Source: Marinovum sp048263515
GTDB taxonomy: Bacteria > Pseudomonadota > Alphaproteobacteria > Rhodobacterales > Rhodobacteraceae
NCBI RefSeq assembly: GCF_048263515.1
Contig: NZ_JBLXEC010000012.1
Location: 67,513 to 131,512, forward strand
Length of the DNA: 64,000 bases
Direction: 5' to 3'
Shown: positions 24,959 to 34,286 of the stretch, one piece after another
Layout of the letters: the number at the start of each line of letters is the position of its first letter
Numbering within the stretch: the stretch's first letter is position 1
Program-made: the position numbers and the translations under genes
Notes under the pieces: model-generated
Database searches by the model: none
What the model saw: only the letters and a program-made list of their open reading frames with translations
Told to the model about the DNA's origin: nothing

Positions 24959-27447
24959 TGCGTTTTTCCACCGTGCTGCCGGCAGTTCTGCTGGCGCTAG
25001 TCGTCTCCCTCTTCCTGCCCGCAAATGCGCTCAGGGCGCAGGACCTGTCGGCCGGTGGCGTTGCCACCGACACCCAGGTTCTCGACCTGATCGTCGGCGG
25101 CGAGGCGCTGGACTATCAGTCCTGGACCGATCTGGCCGAACGCGCCGAGGCCGCGCTCGAGGCCGGACGAGCCTCTGACACCGCCTTCGAGGCGCTGCGG
25201 CGCGAGCTGGTGGAGTGGCGGGCGCAGTTCCTGGCGGCGCAAGGCACCAACCAGTCGCGCATCCGCACGCTGCAATCGCAGCTCGACGCCCTTGGCGAGC
25301 CTCCGGCAGAAGGCGAGACCGAGGCCGAGGAAGTCGCCAACCGCCGCGCCGAACTGGCCGAGCAGCTGGCCGAGCTGCGCGCCCCGGTGCGCGCCGCGGA
25401 AGAGGCCTACAACCGCGCCGACGGGCTGATCAGCGAGATCGACGCCCTGATCCGCGCCCGCCAGACCGATGCGCTGTTCCAGTTGGGTCCGATCCCGCTG
25501 ATGCCGGAGAACTGGGCCATTGCCGCGCGCGAGATGGGCGAGGCCTGGAGCGCGACCGTGACCGAGGCCCGGACCTCGTGGAATTCCGAGATCAACCGCA
25601 GCAAGCTGCGCAACAACCTGCCGACGGTGCTGCTGCTCTTGCTGGTGGGCATCGTGCTGGTGCTGCGCGGCCGCGCCTGGGCGCGGGCCGGCGGCGCCTG
25701 GATGCGGCGCACCTCGGTGCGCGGCGGCACGGTCTTCAGTTTCCTTGTCTCCGTCGGACAGATCGTCATTCCGCTGATCGGCCTCTACGCGCTGACCGAG
25801 GCGGTCTTTGCCACCGGCTCTGCCGGGGTCCGGATGACCGCATTGCTCGACAATCTGCCGTCCTGGGGTCTGGTGATCCTCGGGCTGCGCTGGCTGGTCG
25901 ACCGGCTGTTTTCGCAGCATGACGGCGACCGGATGCTGCCGATGGCGCGCGCACAGCGCCGCGAGGCCCGGACCTATGCCAGCACCCTGGCGATCCTGCT
26001 GGTGCTGCGCGACGCGCTGTACGAATTCGGCGCGGTCGAGAACTTTTCCGCCGCCACCATCTCGGTGCTGGAATTCCCGCTGCTGGTGGTCACCTCGCTG
26101 ATCCTGTTCCGGCTTGGCCAGTTGATGGTCACCCATATCAAGTTCGACAGCGCCAATGCCGAACGCATGGTGCGGGCGCGGGTGGTGAGCTTTCTCGGCC
26201 GGATCGTCATCCTTGTCTCGATCGTGGGGCCGGTACTGGCCGCGACTGGGTATGGCGCCGCGGCGTCCTGGCTGATCTTTCCGACCATCAGCACCCTCGG
26301 GCTGCTGGGTCTGATCGTGGTGCTGCAGCGCTTTACCAACGATCTCTATCGCTACGTGATGCGCCAGTCCGAGGAAGAGGCCGACAGCCTGATCACCGTG
26401 CTGATCGGCTTCATGCTGGCCTTGGCGGCGCTGCCTTTCCTGGCGCTGATCTGGGGCGCACGGGTTGCCGATCTGACCGAGCTCTGGACCAAGGTGGGCG
26501 AAGGCTTTGCCATTGGTGACAGCCGCATTTCGCCGATGGATTTCCTTGTGCTGCTGCTGGTCTTTGTCGTCGGCTACATGGCGACGCGGCTGCTGCAGGG
26601 CGCGCTCAAGAACTCGATCCTGCCAAAGACCAAGATCGACACCGGCGGCCAGAACGCCATCATCTCGGGCATCGGCTATGTCGGGATCTTCATCGCCGCG
26701 CTGGTGGCGATCACCTCGGCCGGGCTCGACCTGTCGTCGCTGGCCATCGTTGCCGGTGCGCTGTCGGTGGGCATCGGTTTCGGCCTGCAGAACATCGTGT
26801 CGAACTTTGTCTCGGGCATCATCCTGCTGATCGAACGCCCCATCGCCGAGGGCGACTGGATCGAGGTCGGCGGCATTCACGGCACGGTCAAGCGGATCTC
26901 GGTGCGCTCCACCAAGCTCGAGACCTTCGACCGGTTTGACGTCATCATCCCCAATGCCGATTTCGTCTCGGGCCGGGTGGCGAACTATACCCGCGGCAAT
27001 TCCGTGGGCCGGATCGTCGTGCCGGTGGGCGTGGCCTATGGCACCGATACCCGCAAGGTGCAGGACATCCTGCTCAAGATCGCGCGGCATCACGACCAGG
27101 TGCTGATGAACCCCGAGCCTTCGGCGGATTTCATCGGCTTCGGCGCGGATTCGCTGGATTTCCAGATCCGCGCGGTGCTGCGCGACATCGGACAGGGCAT
27201 GGCGGTGCGCACCGAGATGCGCCACCAGATCGTCGAAGCCTTTGCCAAGGAAAACATCGAAGTGCCCTTTGCCCAGCGCGACATCTGGCTGCGCAACCCC
27301 GAGGCGCTGCGCCCGGCCGATCCCAAGGCCGATGGCGGCCCGCCGCCGGCCGATCCTGTCGAGGCTGCGCCGCCCTCGGGCGCGTCGCGTGAGCCGTCGC
27401 CGGGCGACGGCGAGGGCGGGGTGACCGGAGGAGACGCCGACAAATGA
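24958..27447 (+). CDS. MscS-family mechanosensitive ion channel with DUF3772-type periplasmic N-terminus
   Basis: The start is placed at the TGATG junction with cysK (24958), where a signal peptide begins (MRFSTVLPAVLLALVVSLFL). The protein has 829 residues. Residues about 25-215 form an alanine- and glutamate-rich helical periplasmic region, followed by about ten membrane segments. The pore-lining helix and MscS core are clear: LAIVAGALSVGIGFGLQNIV and IILLIERPIAEGDWIEVGG, then VIIPNADFVSGRVANYT. It is a large MscK/YbdG-like osmotic safety channel of the inner membrane. It overlaps the next gene by 4 bp. Confidence 0.9.
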   Translation: MRFSTVLPAVLLALVVSLFLPANALRAQDLSAGGVATDTQVLDLIVGGEALDYQSWTDLAERAEAALEAGRASDTAFEALRRELVEWRAQFLAAQGTNQSRIRTLQSQLDALGEPPAEGETEAEEVANRRAELAEQLAELRAPVRAAEEAYNRADGLISEIDALIRARQTDALFQLGPIPLMPENWAIAAREMGEAWSATVTEARTSWNSEINRSKLRNNLPTVLLLLLVGIVLVLRGRAWARAGGAWMRRTSVRGGTVFSFLVSVGQIVIPLIGLYALTEAVFATGSAGVRMTALLDNLPSWGLVILGLRWLVDRLFSQHDGDRMLPMARAQRREARTYASTLAILLVLRDALYEFGAVENFSAATISVLEFPLLVVTSLILFRLGQLMVTHIKFDSANAERMVRARVVSFLGRIVILVSIVGPVLAATGYGAAASWLIFPTISTLGLLGLIVVLQRFTNDLYRYVMRQSEEEADSLITVLIGFMLALAALPFLALIWGARVADLTELWTKVGEGFAIGDSRISPMDFLVLLLVFVVGYMATRLLQGALKNSILPKTKIDTGGQNAIISGIGYVGIFIAALVAITSAGLDLSSLAIVAGALSVGIGFGLQNIVSNFVSGIILLIERPIAEGDWIEVGGIHGTVKRISVRSTKLETFDRFDVIIPNADFVSGRVANYTRGNSVGRIVVPVGVAYGTDTRKVQDILLKIARHHDQVLMNPEPSADFIGFGADSLDFQIRAVLRDIGQGMAVRTEMRHQIVEAFAKENIEVPFAQRDIWLRNPEALRPADPKADGGPPPADPVEAAPPSGASREPSPGDGEGGVTGGDADK

Positions 27448-28163
27448 CCGAGCTTCTGTTTCGCGCGGATCCCTATCGTCGCGAGGCCCCGGCCAGGGTG
27501 ACGGGCCACACGCCCGAGGGCGGCATCATCCTCGACCGCACGGTGTTCTACCCCACCGGCGGTGGCCAGCCCGGCGACAGCGGCATGCTGGTCTGGGACG
27601 GTGTCGAGATGCCGATCGCCACCACGGTCAAGGGCGAGGGCGCAGCCGTGGTGCTGGTCCCGGCCGAGCCGCTGCCGCTGCCCGGCAAGGGCACCCACGT
27701 CATGCAATACCTCGACTGGGAGCGGCGGCATCGGCACATGCGCGTGCACACCGCGCTGCACCTGTTGTCAGTGGTGGTACCCCTGCCGGTGACCGGCGGG
27801 GCGATCACCTCTGACAAGGGGCGGCTCGATTTCGACATGCCCGAAGCGCCGGCCGACCGCGACATCATCGAAGAGGCGCTGCACTTGCTGGTCGAGCGCG
27901 ACCTGCCGGTGACCGAGACCTGGGTCACCGACGAGGTGCTGGCCGCCACGCCCGAACTGGTCAAGACCATGTCGGTCAAGCCGCCGCGCGGCCAGGGCAA
28001 GGTGCGCCTTGTGCGGATCGGCAAGGGCGGCGACCAGGTCGATCTGCAGCCCTGTGGCGGGACCCATGTCGCCCGCACCGGCGAGATCGGTGCCATTCGT
28101 CTGGGCAAGATCGAGAAGAAGGGCCGGCAGAACCGCCGCCTGAACGTGATCCTCGACAGCTGA
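27444..28163 (+). CDS. Alanyl-tRNA editing protein (AlaX-like)
   Basis: The 239-residue protein corresponds to the editing domain of alanyl-tRNA synthetase as a free enzyme. The N-terminal FYPTGGGQPGDSG motif and the zinc-binding pairs HTALH (HxxxH) and CGGTH (CxxxH) are intact, so hydrolysis of mischarged Ser- or Gly-tRNA-Ala is expected. It is the last gene of the operon and overlaps the channel gene by 4 bp. A tRNA-Ser gene follows 95 bases later. Confidence 0.92.
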   Translation: MTELLFRADPYRREAPARVTGHTPEGGIILDRTVFYPTGGGQPGDSGMLVWDGVEMPIATTVKGEGAAVVLVPAEPLPLPGKGTHVMQYLDWERRHRHMRVHTALHLLSVVVPLPVTGGAITSDKGRLDFDMPEAPADRDIIEEALHLLVERDLPVTETWVTDEVLAATPELVKTMSVKPPRGQGKVRLVRIGKGGDQVDLQPCGGTHVARTGEIGAIRLGKIEKKGRQNRRLNVILDS

Positions 28164-28219
28164 GATCGCGGCTCTTGCGGCGGCGGGGCAGATTTCCTTG
28201 GATACCGTTGCATTTGCTC

Positions 28220-28248
28220 TTGAAACCCGGTCGGGGTCGAGGCTAAAC
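28220..28248 (+). promoter_or_regulatory. Sigma-70 type promoter of tRNA-Ser
   Basis: TTGAAA at 28220-28225 and CTAAAC at 28243-28248 are separated by 17 bases, and the tRNA 5' end is 11 bases downstream, which fits a start just before the mature tRNA. Confidence 0.55.
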
Positions 28249-28258
28249 ACCCGCGCAC

Positions 28259-28348
28259 GGACAGTTGGCCGAGTGGTCGAAGGCGCACGCCTGGAAAGTG
28301 TGTAGGCGGGAGACCGTCTCGAGGGTTCGAATCCCTCACTGTCCGCCA
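28259..28348 (+). tRNA. tRNA-Ser (anticodon GGA)
   Basis: The 90-base class II tRNA has acceptor strands GGACAGT and ACTGTCC with discriminator G and encoded CCA. The anticodon loop CTGGAAA gives anticodon GGA. A long variable arm (GTAGGCGGGAGACCGTCTC region) and the T loop GGTTCGAATCC are present. Confidence 0.95.
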
Positions 28349-28562
28349 CCTCTCTTATTGCAGTGTTTAATTTGCCGGCCCCGGGCTGGTCAGAGCCTTT
28401 GCTGCGCCTGTATGTTCGCTCTAATGGAGCGAACCTGCGGAGTGACCGGCGCCTGCGCGGTTTTCACCACATAGGCCCGGCCTCCGCGCGGTTGTCCCTT
28501 CACAGCCGCGCCGCCGTCTGCGACACAGGGCGACCAATCACAACAACCTGCCGAGTTCGCCC

Positions 28563-28853
28563 ATGCGCCGTACCGTCTTGCCCGTCCTCTTCATGCTTTC
28601 CCTGCTGGCCGGTTGCGCCGGTGGTGTCACCGGCAGCCGCGCGGTGGTCGACCGTGTGGGCGCGGATGATTTCCTCAAGCTCAGGGCGGGACCGGGGCTT
28701 GGCTATCGGGTGATCCTGGGCCTGCCTGACGGCACCGAGCTGTTGCGCGGCGATTGCACCACCGAGCTGGGCCAGGAATGGTGCCAGGTGTCGCTGGCGC
28801 GGGGGCCGGGGATCAGCGGCTATGTGGCGGCGGATTACCTGAAGACCCCCTGA
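28563..28853 (+). CDS. Small SH3-domain lipoprotein
   Basis: The 96-residue protein has an N-terminal lipoprotein signal ending in the lipobox LLAGC (Cys19), so it is predicted to be anchored in the membrane facing the periplasm. Residues about 30-95 resemble a bacterial SH3 (SH3b) domain: FLKLRAGPGLGYRVILGLPDGTEL, with a central WCQVSL strand and final GYVAADYL. Such domains often bind peptidoglycan. It stands alone between tRNA-Ser and a convergent efflux operon. The role is unknown. Confidence 0.8.
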   Translation: MRRTVLPVLFMLSLLAGCAGGVTGSRAVVDRVGADDFLKLRAGPGLGYRVILGLPDGTELLRGDCTTELGQEWCQVSLARGPGISGYVAADYLKTP

Positions 28854-28881
28854 CCGGAAGGACGCCGGGCAGGGGCCGGGC

Positions 28882-31800
28882 TCAGGCGGCAGCGGGCAGG
28901 GCGGCCTGTTCGCGCCGCACGGAGCGCTTGAAGAACAGGTAGTAGAGCACCGGTGCCGCGATCAGCGTCAGCACCGAGGCAAAGGCCAGCCCGCCCATGA
29001 TCGTCGCCGCCATCGACTGAAAGAAGGCGTCCGACAGGAGCGGCAGCATCCCTAGGATCGTGGTTGCCGCCGCCAGGAACACCGGCCGGAGGCGCGAGGT
29101 CGAAGCGGTCACGATGGCCTCTTCCAGCGGCATCGCCGGGTTGGCCTCGCGGATCAGGTCGATTTCCTCGACCAGAACGATGCCGTTCTTGATCAGCATG
29201 CCCGAGAGCGACAAGAGCCCCAGGAGCGCCGTGAAGGTGAACGGCAACCCGGTGCCCAACAGCGCCAGAGAGACGCCGTTGACCGACATCGGCACCAGCA
29301 GCCAGATGATGATCGGCTGGCGCAGCGCGTTGAACAACAGCACCGAGATCAGCACCATGATGATCAGGCTCAGAGGCAACTGCTTGCCGAGCGAGGCCTG
29401 GGCGTCGGTCGAGCTTTCGTATTCGCCGCCCCAAGCCATCTGATAGCCATCGGGCACCGGTATCGCCTCGATGGTCTCGCGCACCTCGGCCAGCACCTCG
29501 GCGGCGGTCTTGCCGCGCGGGATCTCGGCACCGACGGTGATGGTATTGGCGCGGTCGCGGCGGTGCAGCAGGGTGTCCTGCGGCTCGAAGCGGAAACCGT
29601 CGATCACCTGCGCCATCGGCACCAGGGTATTGCCACTATCGGAATAAATCACGTGGTCGAGCAACGAGAGATCGGCGTCAGGCGCCACCCGCAGCACGAT
29701 GGGGATCTGCCGGTCGCCTTCGCGGAAGACGCCCGAGGTGGTGCCGACGGTGGCGAACTGCAGCGTCTCGGTGACCTGGCTGCGCGAGATGCCGGCCTCT
29801 TGCGCGCGGTCCTCGGCATAGACCGGGCGCAGCACCAGTTCCTTTTCGCGCCAGTCATGGCGCGGCGAGACGATGTTGTCTGACGCAGCCTGCATCCGCG
29901 CCATGGCCTCGTCTGCCAGATCGCGCAGCACCTCAGGGTCGCTGCCCGAGAACCGCACCTCGATCGGCGCGCCGCCGCCGGGGCCAAAGGCCAGCCGCTT
30001 GGCGCGGAACTCGCCCTGCGGCACCGTCTGCTGCGCAAAGTCCTCTAGAGCGTTCATCTCGGCGTCGATCACCTCGAGCGAGGAGACCCGCACGATCAGA
30101 TGGCCGTAGCTGGGGTTCGGGTCTTCGCTGTCATAGGTCAGCATGAAGCGCGAGGCACCCATGCCCGAGAAGGAGGTCACCGCCACCACCTCGTCGCGCG
30201 CCACCAGCCAGTCTTCCAGCACCTGCAGATCGGCCGAGGTCTGGTGGATGGCCGCGCCCTGCGGCAGCTTGTAGTTGACGAAGTAAAGCGGCGTGTTGCT
30301 GTCGGGGAAGAACTGCTGCTTGATCTGACCGAAGAGCCCGTAGCAGACCACGGTCACCGCGATCAGCGCCACGATCACCAGCCAGCGCAGCCGCAGGCTG
30401 ACCCTGAGCAGCCCGGCATAACCGCGAAACAGCCAGCCGTCATAGCCGTCGGCGCCGCCCTCGGCGCCCTGGCGAAAGAAGTAATGCCCCAGCAGCGGCG
30501 TCGCGGTGATCGCCAAGACCCAGGACAGCAGCAGCGAAATCGCGATCACGGCAAAGAGCGAGAACAGGAATTCGCCGGTGGCATCGGGGCTGAGACCGAT
30601 GCCGGCAAAGGCCATGATGCCGATCACCGTGGCGCCCAGCAGCGGCACTTGCGTCTTGCTAGCGGCCTCGGTGGCGGCCTCGCGCGAGGTCTGGCCGCGC
30701 TGCATGTTGATCTGCATGCCCTCGGCCACCACGATGGCATTGTCGACCAGCATGCCCATGGCGATGATCAGTGCGCCCAGCGAAATCCGCTCCATCTCGA
30801 TCGAGCCCAGCGCCATGAAAAAGAGGGTGCCGACCACCGTCAGCAGCAGCGTCACGCCGACCACGACGGCCGCCCGCCAGCCCATGAAGACCGCCAGCAC
30901 CACGATCACGATGCTGACCGACATGGCGAGGTTGACGAGAAAGGCGTTCGAGGCCTCTTCGACCACCACGTGCTGCTGGTAGATCGGCGCGATGGTCACG
31001 CCGAGCGGGATCGCCGCCTTGAGTGTCTCGAGCCGGGCATCGACGGCCTTGCCGACCTCGACGATGTTCTCGGTCGAGAGGCCGGCCACGCCGAGGCTGA
31101 AGGCCTCGACGCCGTTATGGCGCAGGATCAGGTTGGGATTGGCCTCGCGGCCGCGCGAGACCTCGGCGAAATCGGCGAGGTTCACCACCTTGCCGCCGAC
31201 CCCCACCGAGAGCGCGGCGATGGCCGAGACGGTGTCCGATCCCTCGGGCCGCTGCACCAGCGTGCGGCCGCCTTCGTTCTGGATCGAGCCGCCATCGACG
31301 ATCTCGTCGGCGGTGGCGATCGCGCCCTGCATGATGCCGGGAGAGATGCCAAGCGAGGTGGACAGCGCGAGGTTCGGCTCGACATAGATCCGCTCGTTCG
31401 GCTGGCCCGAGATCACCGCGTCGGCAACCCCGTCGACCGCCAGCACCTCGCGCCGGAGGAAATCGGCCAGGTCGTTGATTTCACGATCGGAAAACCCCGG
31501 TGCCGTGACCGCGTAATAGAGCCCGTAGACATCGCCGAAACTGTCGTTGATGAAAGGTTCGGTGGCGCCGGAGGGCAGGGCGGCCTCGCCCACGCGGTTG
31601 CGCAGCTTGGTCCAGATGCCGGGCAGTTCGGTGCCGTCGAAGGTGTCCTGCATCTCGACGGTGATCCAGGACAGGCCGGGCTGGTTCATCGTCTCGATGC
31701 GCTTGACCTCGCCCATCTTCTGAATGGCCGACTCGATGGGTTCGGAGACCTCGGCGGCCACTTCCTCGGCACTTGCGCCGGGGTATTGTGTGACGACGAC

Positions 31801-31950
31801 GGCGACCTTGATGGTGAAGGCCGGGTCTTCCAGCCGGCCGAGCGAGGAAAAGCCCCAGATGCCGCCCAGCAGGCAGGTCAGGATGACGATCCAGGTGTAG
31901 ATCGGGCGGTTGATCGAAAAGCGTGCAATGTCCATCACCGGGGCCTTCAC
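28882..31950 (-). CDS. RND-family efflux transporter permease (HAE1/AcrB-like)
   Basis: The protein has 1022 residues, a normal length for AcrB-type pumps. The N-terminus (MDIARFSINRPIYTWIVIL) forms the first membrane helix. GRLEDPAF and two large periplasmic loops follow; the central membrane block contains the conserved GMLVDNAIVVAEGMQ, where the aspartate begins the proton relay. The second membrane half begins near LPLSLIIMVLISVLL, and a GMLIKNGIVLVEEI segment repeats the helix-4 pattern. It exports hydrophobic compounds with the adaptor encoded upstream (4-bp overlap). No outer-membrane factor gene is nearby. Confidence 0.93.
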   Translation of the reverse strand: MKAPVMDIARFSINRPIYTWIVILTCLLGGIWGFSSLGRLEDPAFTIKVAVVVTQYPGASAEEVAAEVSEPIESAIQKMGEVKRIETMNQPGLSWITVEMQDTFDGTELPGIWTKLRNRVGEAALPSGATEPFINDSFGDVYGLYYAVTAPGFSDREINDLADFLRREVLAVDGVADAVISGQPNERIYVEPNLALSTSLGISPGIMQGAIATADEIVDGGSIQNEGGRTLVQRPEGSDTVSAIAALSVGVGGKVVNLADFAEVSRGREANPNLILRHNGVEAFSLGVAGLSTENIVEVGKAVDARLETLKAAIPLGVTIAPIYQQHVVVEEASNAFLVNLAMSVSIVIVVLAVFMGWRAAVVVGVTLLLTVVGTLFFMALGSIEMERISLGALIIAMGMLVDNAIVVAEGMQINMQRGQTSREAATEAASKTQVPLLGATVIGIMAFAGIGLSPDATGEFLFSLFAVIAISLLLSWVLAITATPLLGHYFFRQGAEGGADGYDGWLFRGYAGLLRVSLRLRWLVIVALIAVTVVCYGLFGQIKQQFFPDSNTPLYFVNYKLPQGAAIHQTSADLQVLEDWLVARDEVVAVTSFSGMGASRFMLTYDSEDPNPSYGHLIVRVSSLEVIDAEMNALEDFAQQTVPQGEFRAKRLAFGPGGGAPIEVRFSGSDPEVLRDLADEAMARMQAASDNIVSPRHDWREKELVLRPVYAEDRAQEAGISRSQVTETLQFATVGTTSGVFREGDRQIPIVLRVAPDADLSLLDHVIYSDSGNTLVPMAQVIDGFRFEPQDTLLHRRDRANTITVGAEIPRGKTAAEVLAEVRETIEAIPVPDGYQMAWGGEYESSTDAQASLGKQLPLSLIIMVLISVLLFNALRQPIIIWLLVPMSVNGVSLALLGTGLPFTFTALLGLLSLSGMLIKNGIVLVEEIDLIREANPAMPLEEAIVTASTSRLRPVFLAAATTILGMLPLLSDAFFQSMAATIMGGLAFASVLTLIAAPVLYYLFFKRSVRREQAALPAAA

Positions 31951-32993
31951 TTGCCGAAGCCGGTAAAGCGGCGGACCTGGTCGCCGTCGCTCAGGAGCGG
32001 CGCGCCGACGGCGACATATTCCGCACCGGGCGCAAGGCCCTCGGTCACCTCGACGGTGCCGTGCTCGGTGGCGGCGATGGTCACGGGGGTGCGGGTGACG
32101 GTGCCTTCGCCGGCGCCTGTGGGGGCAAAGACCATCAGGTAGTTCGCGCCGTCATTGCCGGTGACAATGGCCGAGCCGGGCACGACGATGCGACCCTCGC
32201 CGGTTTTCAACGTGGCGGTGACCTTGGCGGACGAGCCGGGCAGCACGGTCAGATCCTCGGGCGGCGCCATGCCGAGGGTGATGGAATAGGTCTGGCCCAC
32301 CGCCGCGGTCTCGGCGTTGAATTCGCGCAGTTCCACCGGATAGGCGCGGGGGCTGGCAGGAAATTCTGCGGTGATCTCCAGATCGGGGTTCTGGCCGGCC
32401 TGCTGGAACAGGGTTTCCGGCACGTCGATCTCGATCCGCAGTTCCGACATGTCGTGCAAGCGCACCACCGGGGTGCCGGCGTTGATGGTCGAGAACTTGG
32501 GCACCAGCCGCGCCGCCACCAGCGCATCAAAGGGCGCATGCAACGTCGCCTGTTCCAGCGCCCGCTCGGCATTGCGCAGCGCCACGCCGGTCAGTTCGAC
32601 ATCGGTTTCCGCGTCCTGCACCGTGGTCTGGCTGACAGAGCTGCCTTGAAGCTGGCGGTAGCGGTCCAGCGTGCGCTCGGCCTGTTGCGCGCGGGCGCGG
32701 GCATCTTCAAGCGACAGCAGGAACGGCTCCTGGTCAAGCCGGGCGACAAGACCGCCAGCGGGCACCACGGCGCCTTCTTCCAGCGGGAAGGTGATGACCT
32801 GGCCAGAAACCTGAAAGGCGAGGTCGACGGTTTCTCGCGCCACAACATGGCCAAAGAACACCCGGCTGAGGCCCTCGGCCGAGGAGGTCGCGGTCTCGAG
32901 CTTGACGAAAGGCGCCTCGGCGCTGGCCAGTTGCGGCAACAGCCCCAGGGCGGAAAGAACCAAAGCAAGCATGCCCATCTGAAGCGGTTTCAC
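31947..32993 (-). CDS. RND efflux periplasmic adaptor (membrane fusion protein)
   Basis: The GTG start at 32993 has an AAGGAG site nine bases upstream and leads into a signal peptide (MGMLALVLSALGLLPQLASA). The upstream extension to 33119 encodes no domain. Of 348 residues, the lipoyl-like halves (VVARETVDLAFQVSGQVI and LHAPFDALVAARLVPKFS) flank a short coiled coil, followed by a beta-barrel. It links the pump to an outer-membrane channel. It is divergent from an AraC-type regulator across about 135 bases with repeat motifs. Confidence 0.9.
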   Translation of the reverse strand: MKPLQMGMLALVLSALGLLPQLASAEAPFVKLETATSSAEGLSRVFFGHVVARETVDLAFQVSGQVITFPLEEGAVVPAGGLVARLDQEPFLLSLEDARARAQQAERTLDRYRQLQGSSVSQTTVQDAETDVELTGVALRNAERALEQATLHAPFDALVAARLVPKFSTINAGTPVVRLHDMSELRIEIDVPETLFQQAGQNPDLEITAEFPASPRAYPVELREFNAETAAVGQTYSITLGMAPPEDLTVLPGSSAKVTATLKTGEGRIVVPGSAIVTGNDGANYLMVFAPTGAGEGTVTRTPVTIAATEHGTVEVTEGLAPGAEYVAVGAPLLSDGDQVRRFTGFGK

Positions 32994-33091
32994 CTGTGAC
33001 AACTCCTTGACCTGATCTTCGCCGGATAAATGATGCTGCACTGCAAAACACAGCACGGGGGGCAGACCTATGGGTAGAGCTTCGCCATGTC

Positions 33092-33127
33092 TTGACATTC
33101 GAGGACAAAAAATTGTCATTTGAGGAC
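33092..33127 (+). promoter_or_regulatory. Candidate operator: two direct repeats with 21-bp period before the AraC-type gene
   Basis: TTGACATTCGAGGACA at 33092-33107 is repeated as TTGTCATTTGAGGACA at 33113-33128, exactly two helical turns apart. This is the usual layout of AraC-family sites. The palindrome GACAA-AAAA-TTGTC lies across them at 33104-33117. The position between the divergent regulator and efflux genes suggests control of both. Confidence 0.45.
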
Positions 33128-34177
33128 ATGTCCCACGTGATCCGCGCCGCCGCGCTCAAAGGCTATTCCGAGGTGATGCGCGACTGCGGGATCGCGCCGG
33201 CTGGTTTGTTGCGCAGCCACGGGCTTCGCGCCGCGGATTTGACGGATGAGGATGCGCTCTTGCCGATGGCCGCGGTCTGCGCACTGCTCGAGGCTTCGGC
33301 GCAGGCGGCGGGCTGCCCTGACCTGGGCCTGCGCATCGCACGGCATCAGGATCTGGGCGTGCTGGGCATCCTCGGCCTTGCCCTCCAGACCGCCGCGAGC
33401 CCGGCCGAGGGTTCCAAGATCATCTCGCGTTTCATCTTTCTGCAGGGCACGGCATTGCGGATGCGGGCCGAGGTTCCGGGCCCGCTGGTGCCCGACACCG
33501 TGGCCCTGACGCTCGAGATCGACGGCATCCCGGCGGCGCACCAGCGTCAGATAATCGAGCTGATTCTCGGCATGGGCTACCAGATCGGCCGGATGCGTGA
33601 CCCCTGGGTCAACCGCGTGCGCGCGGTCTCGCTGCCACATGCGATCGGCGAAGAGGGCGCGCGGCATGCGCGGTTCTTTGGCGTGCCGGTGCACGAGAAC
33701 CAGCCGTTGGCGGCGCTGCACCTCGACGCTGGCGGCTGGCACCGGCCCGATCCCAACAGCTACCCGCGATTCCAGCAGCTGATGGAAGAGCATCTCGAAC
33801 GGAATTTCCCGGCCCCGGCGCAGCGTGTCACCGACCGGGTGCGCGCCGCGTTGCGCCCCTTGATCGGCACGCCGCAGGCCAATCGCAGCGACATTGCCCG
33901 CATCCTCGCCATCGAGCCGCGCACGCTGCACCGGCAGCTCAGGGCCGAGGGCACCACCTTTCAGGAGATCAAGGACAGCGCTCGTCGCGATCTGGCCTTG
34001 AAGCACCTGACCGAAACCGACGTGACCCTTGGCCAACTGGCGGCGATGCTGGGCTTTCCCGAGCAATCGGCGCTGTCGCGGGCCTGCCGCAAATGGTTCG
34101 GCGCCCCTCCGGCGGCGCTGCGACGGGCCGCGCAGGCAGGGGCGGCAACGCTCGCGGATACTGCATCGCGGCGTTAG
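33128..34177 (+). CDS. AraC-family transcriptional regulator (arabinose-binding-type N-domain)
   Basis: The 349-residue protein has an N-terminal sensing domain of the kind found in OruR/ArgR-like AraC proteins (GLRIARHQDLGVLGILGLAL). The C-terminal AraC helix-turn-helix is IARILAIEPRTLHRQLRAEG, then TLGQLAAMLGFPEQSALSRACRKWFG. The ATG at 33128 is the standard choice, but GAGGAC sits almost against it. A TTG at 33113 has a better spaced GAGG, so the true start may be five codons longer. It is divergent from the RND efflux operon, its likely target; the ABC genes downstream are another possibility. Confidence 0.87.
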   Translation: MSHVIRAAALKGYSEVMRDCGIAPAGLLRSHGLRAADLTDEDALLPMAAVCALLEASAQAAGCPDLGLRIARHQDLGVLGILGLALQTAASPAEGSKIISRFIFLQGTALRMRAEVPGPLVPDTVALTLEIDGIPAAHQRQIIELILGMGYQIGRMRDPWVNRVRAVSLPHAIGEEGARHARFFGVPVHENQPLAALHLDAGGWHRPDPNSYPRFQQLMEEHLERNFPAPAQRVTDRVRAALRPLIGTPQANRSDIARILAIEPRTLHRQLRAEGTTFQEIKDSARRDLALKHLTETDVTLGQLAAMLGFPEQSALSRACRKWFGAPPAALRRAAQAGAATLADTASRR

Positions 34178-34286
34178 CGCTATAGCAATTAATCGAGCGG
34201 TCAGGGCGGCTTAGCCTGCCAGCCCCTCGTTACGTCAAGCCAAGTCGGCTCTTGTCATTCCCGCGCTTGTGTCAAAGACTGGCGCC

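Noticed and set aside
30100..32142. A 680-codon plus-strand frame opposite the RND permease
   Set aside because: It is antisense to a full-length AcrB-like gene; no motif was seen.
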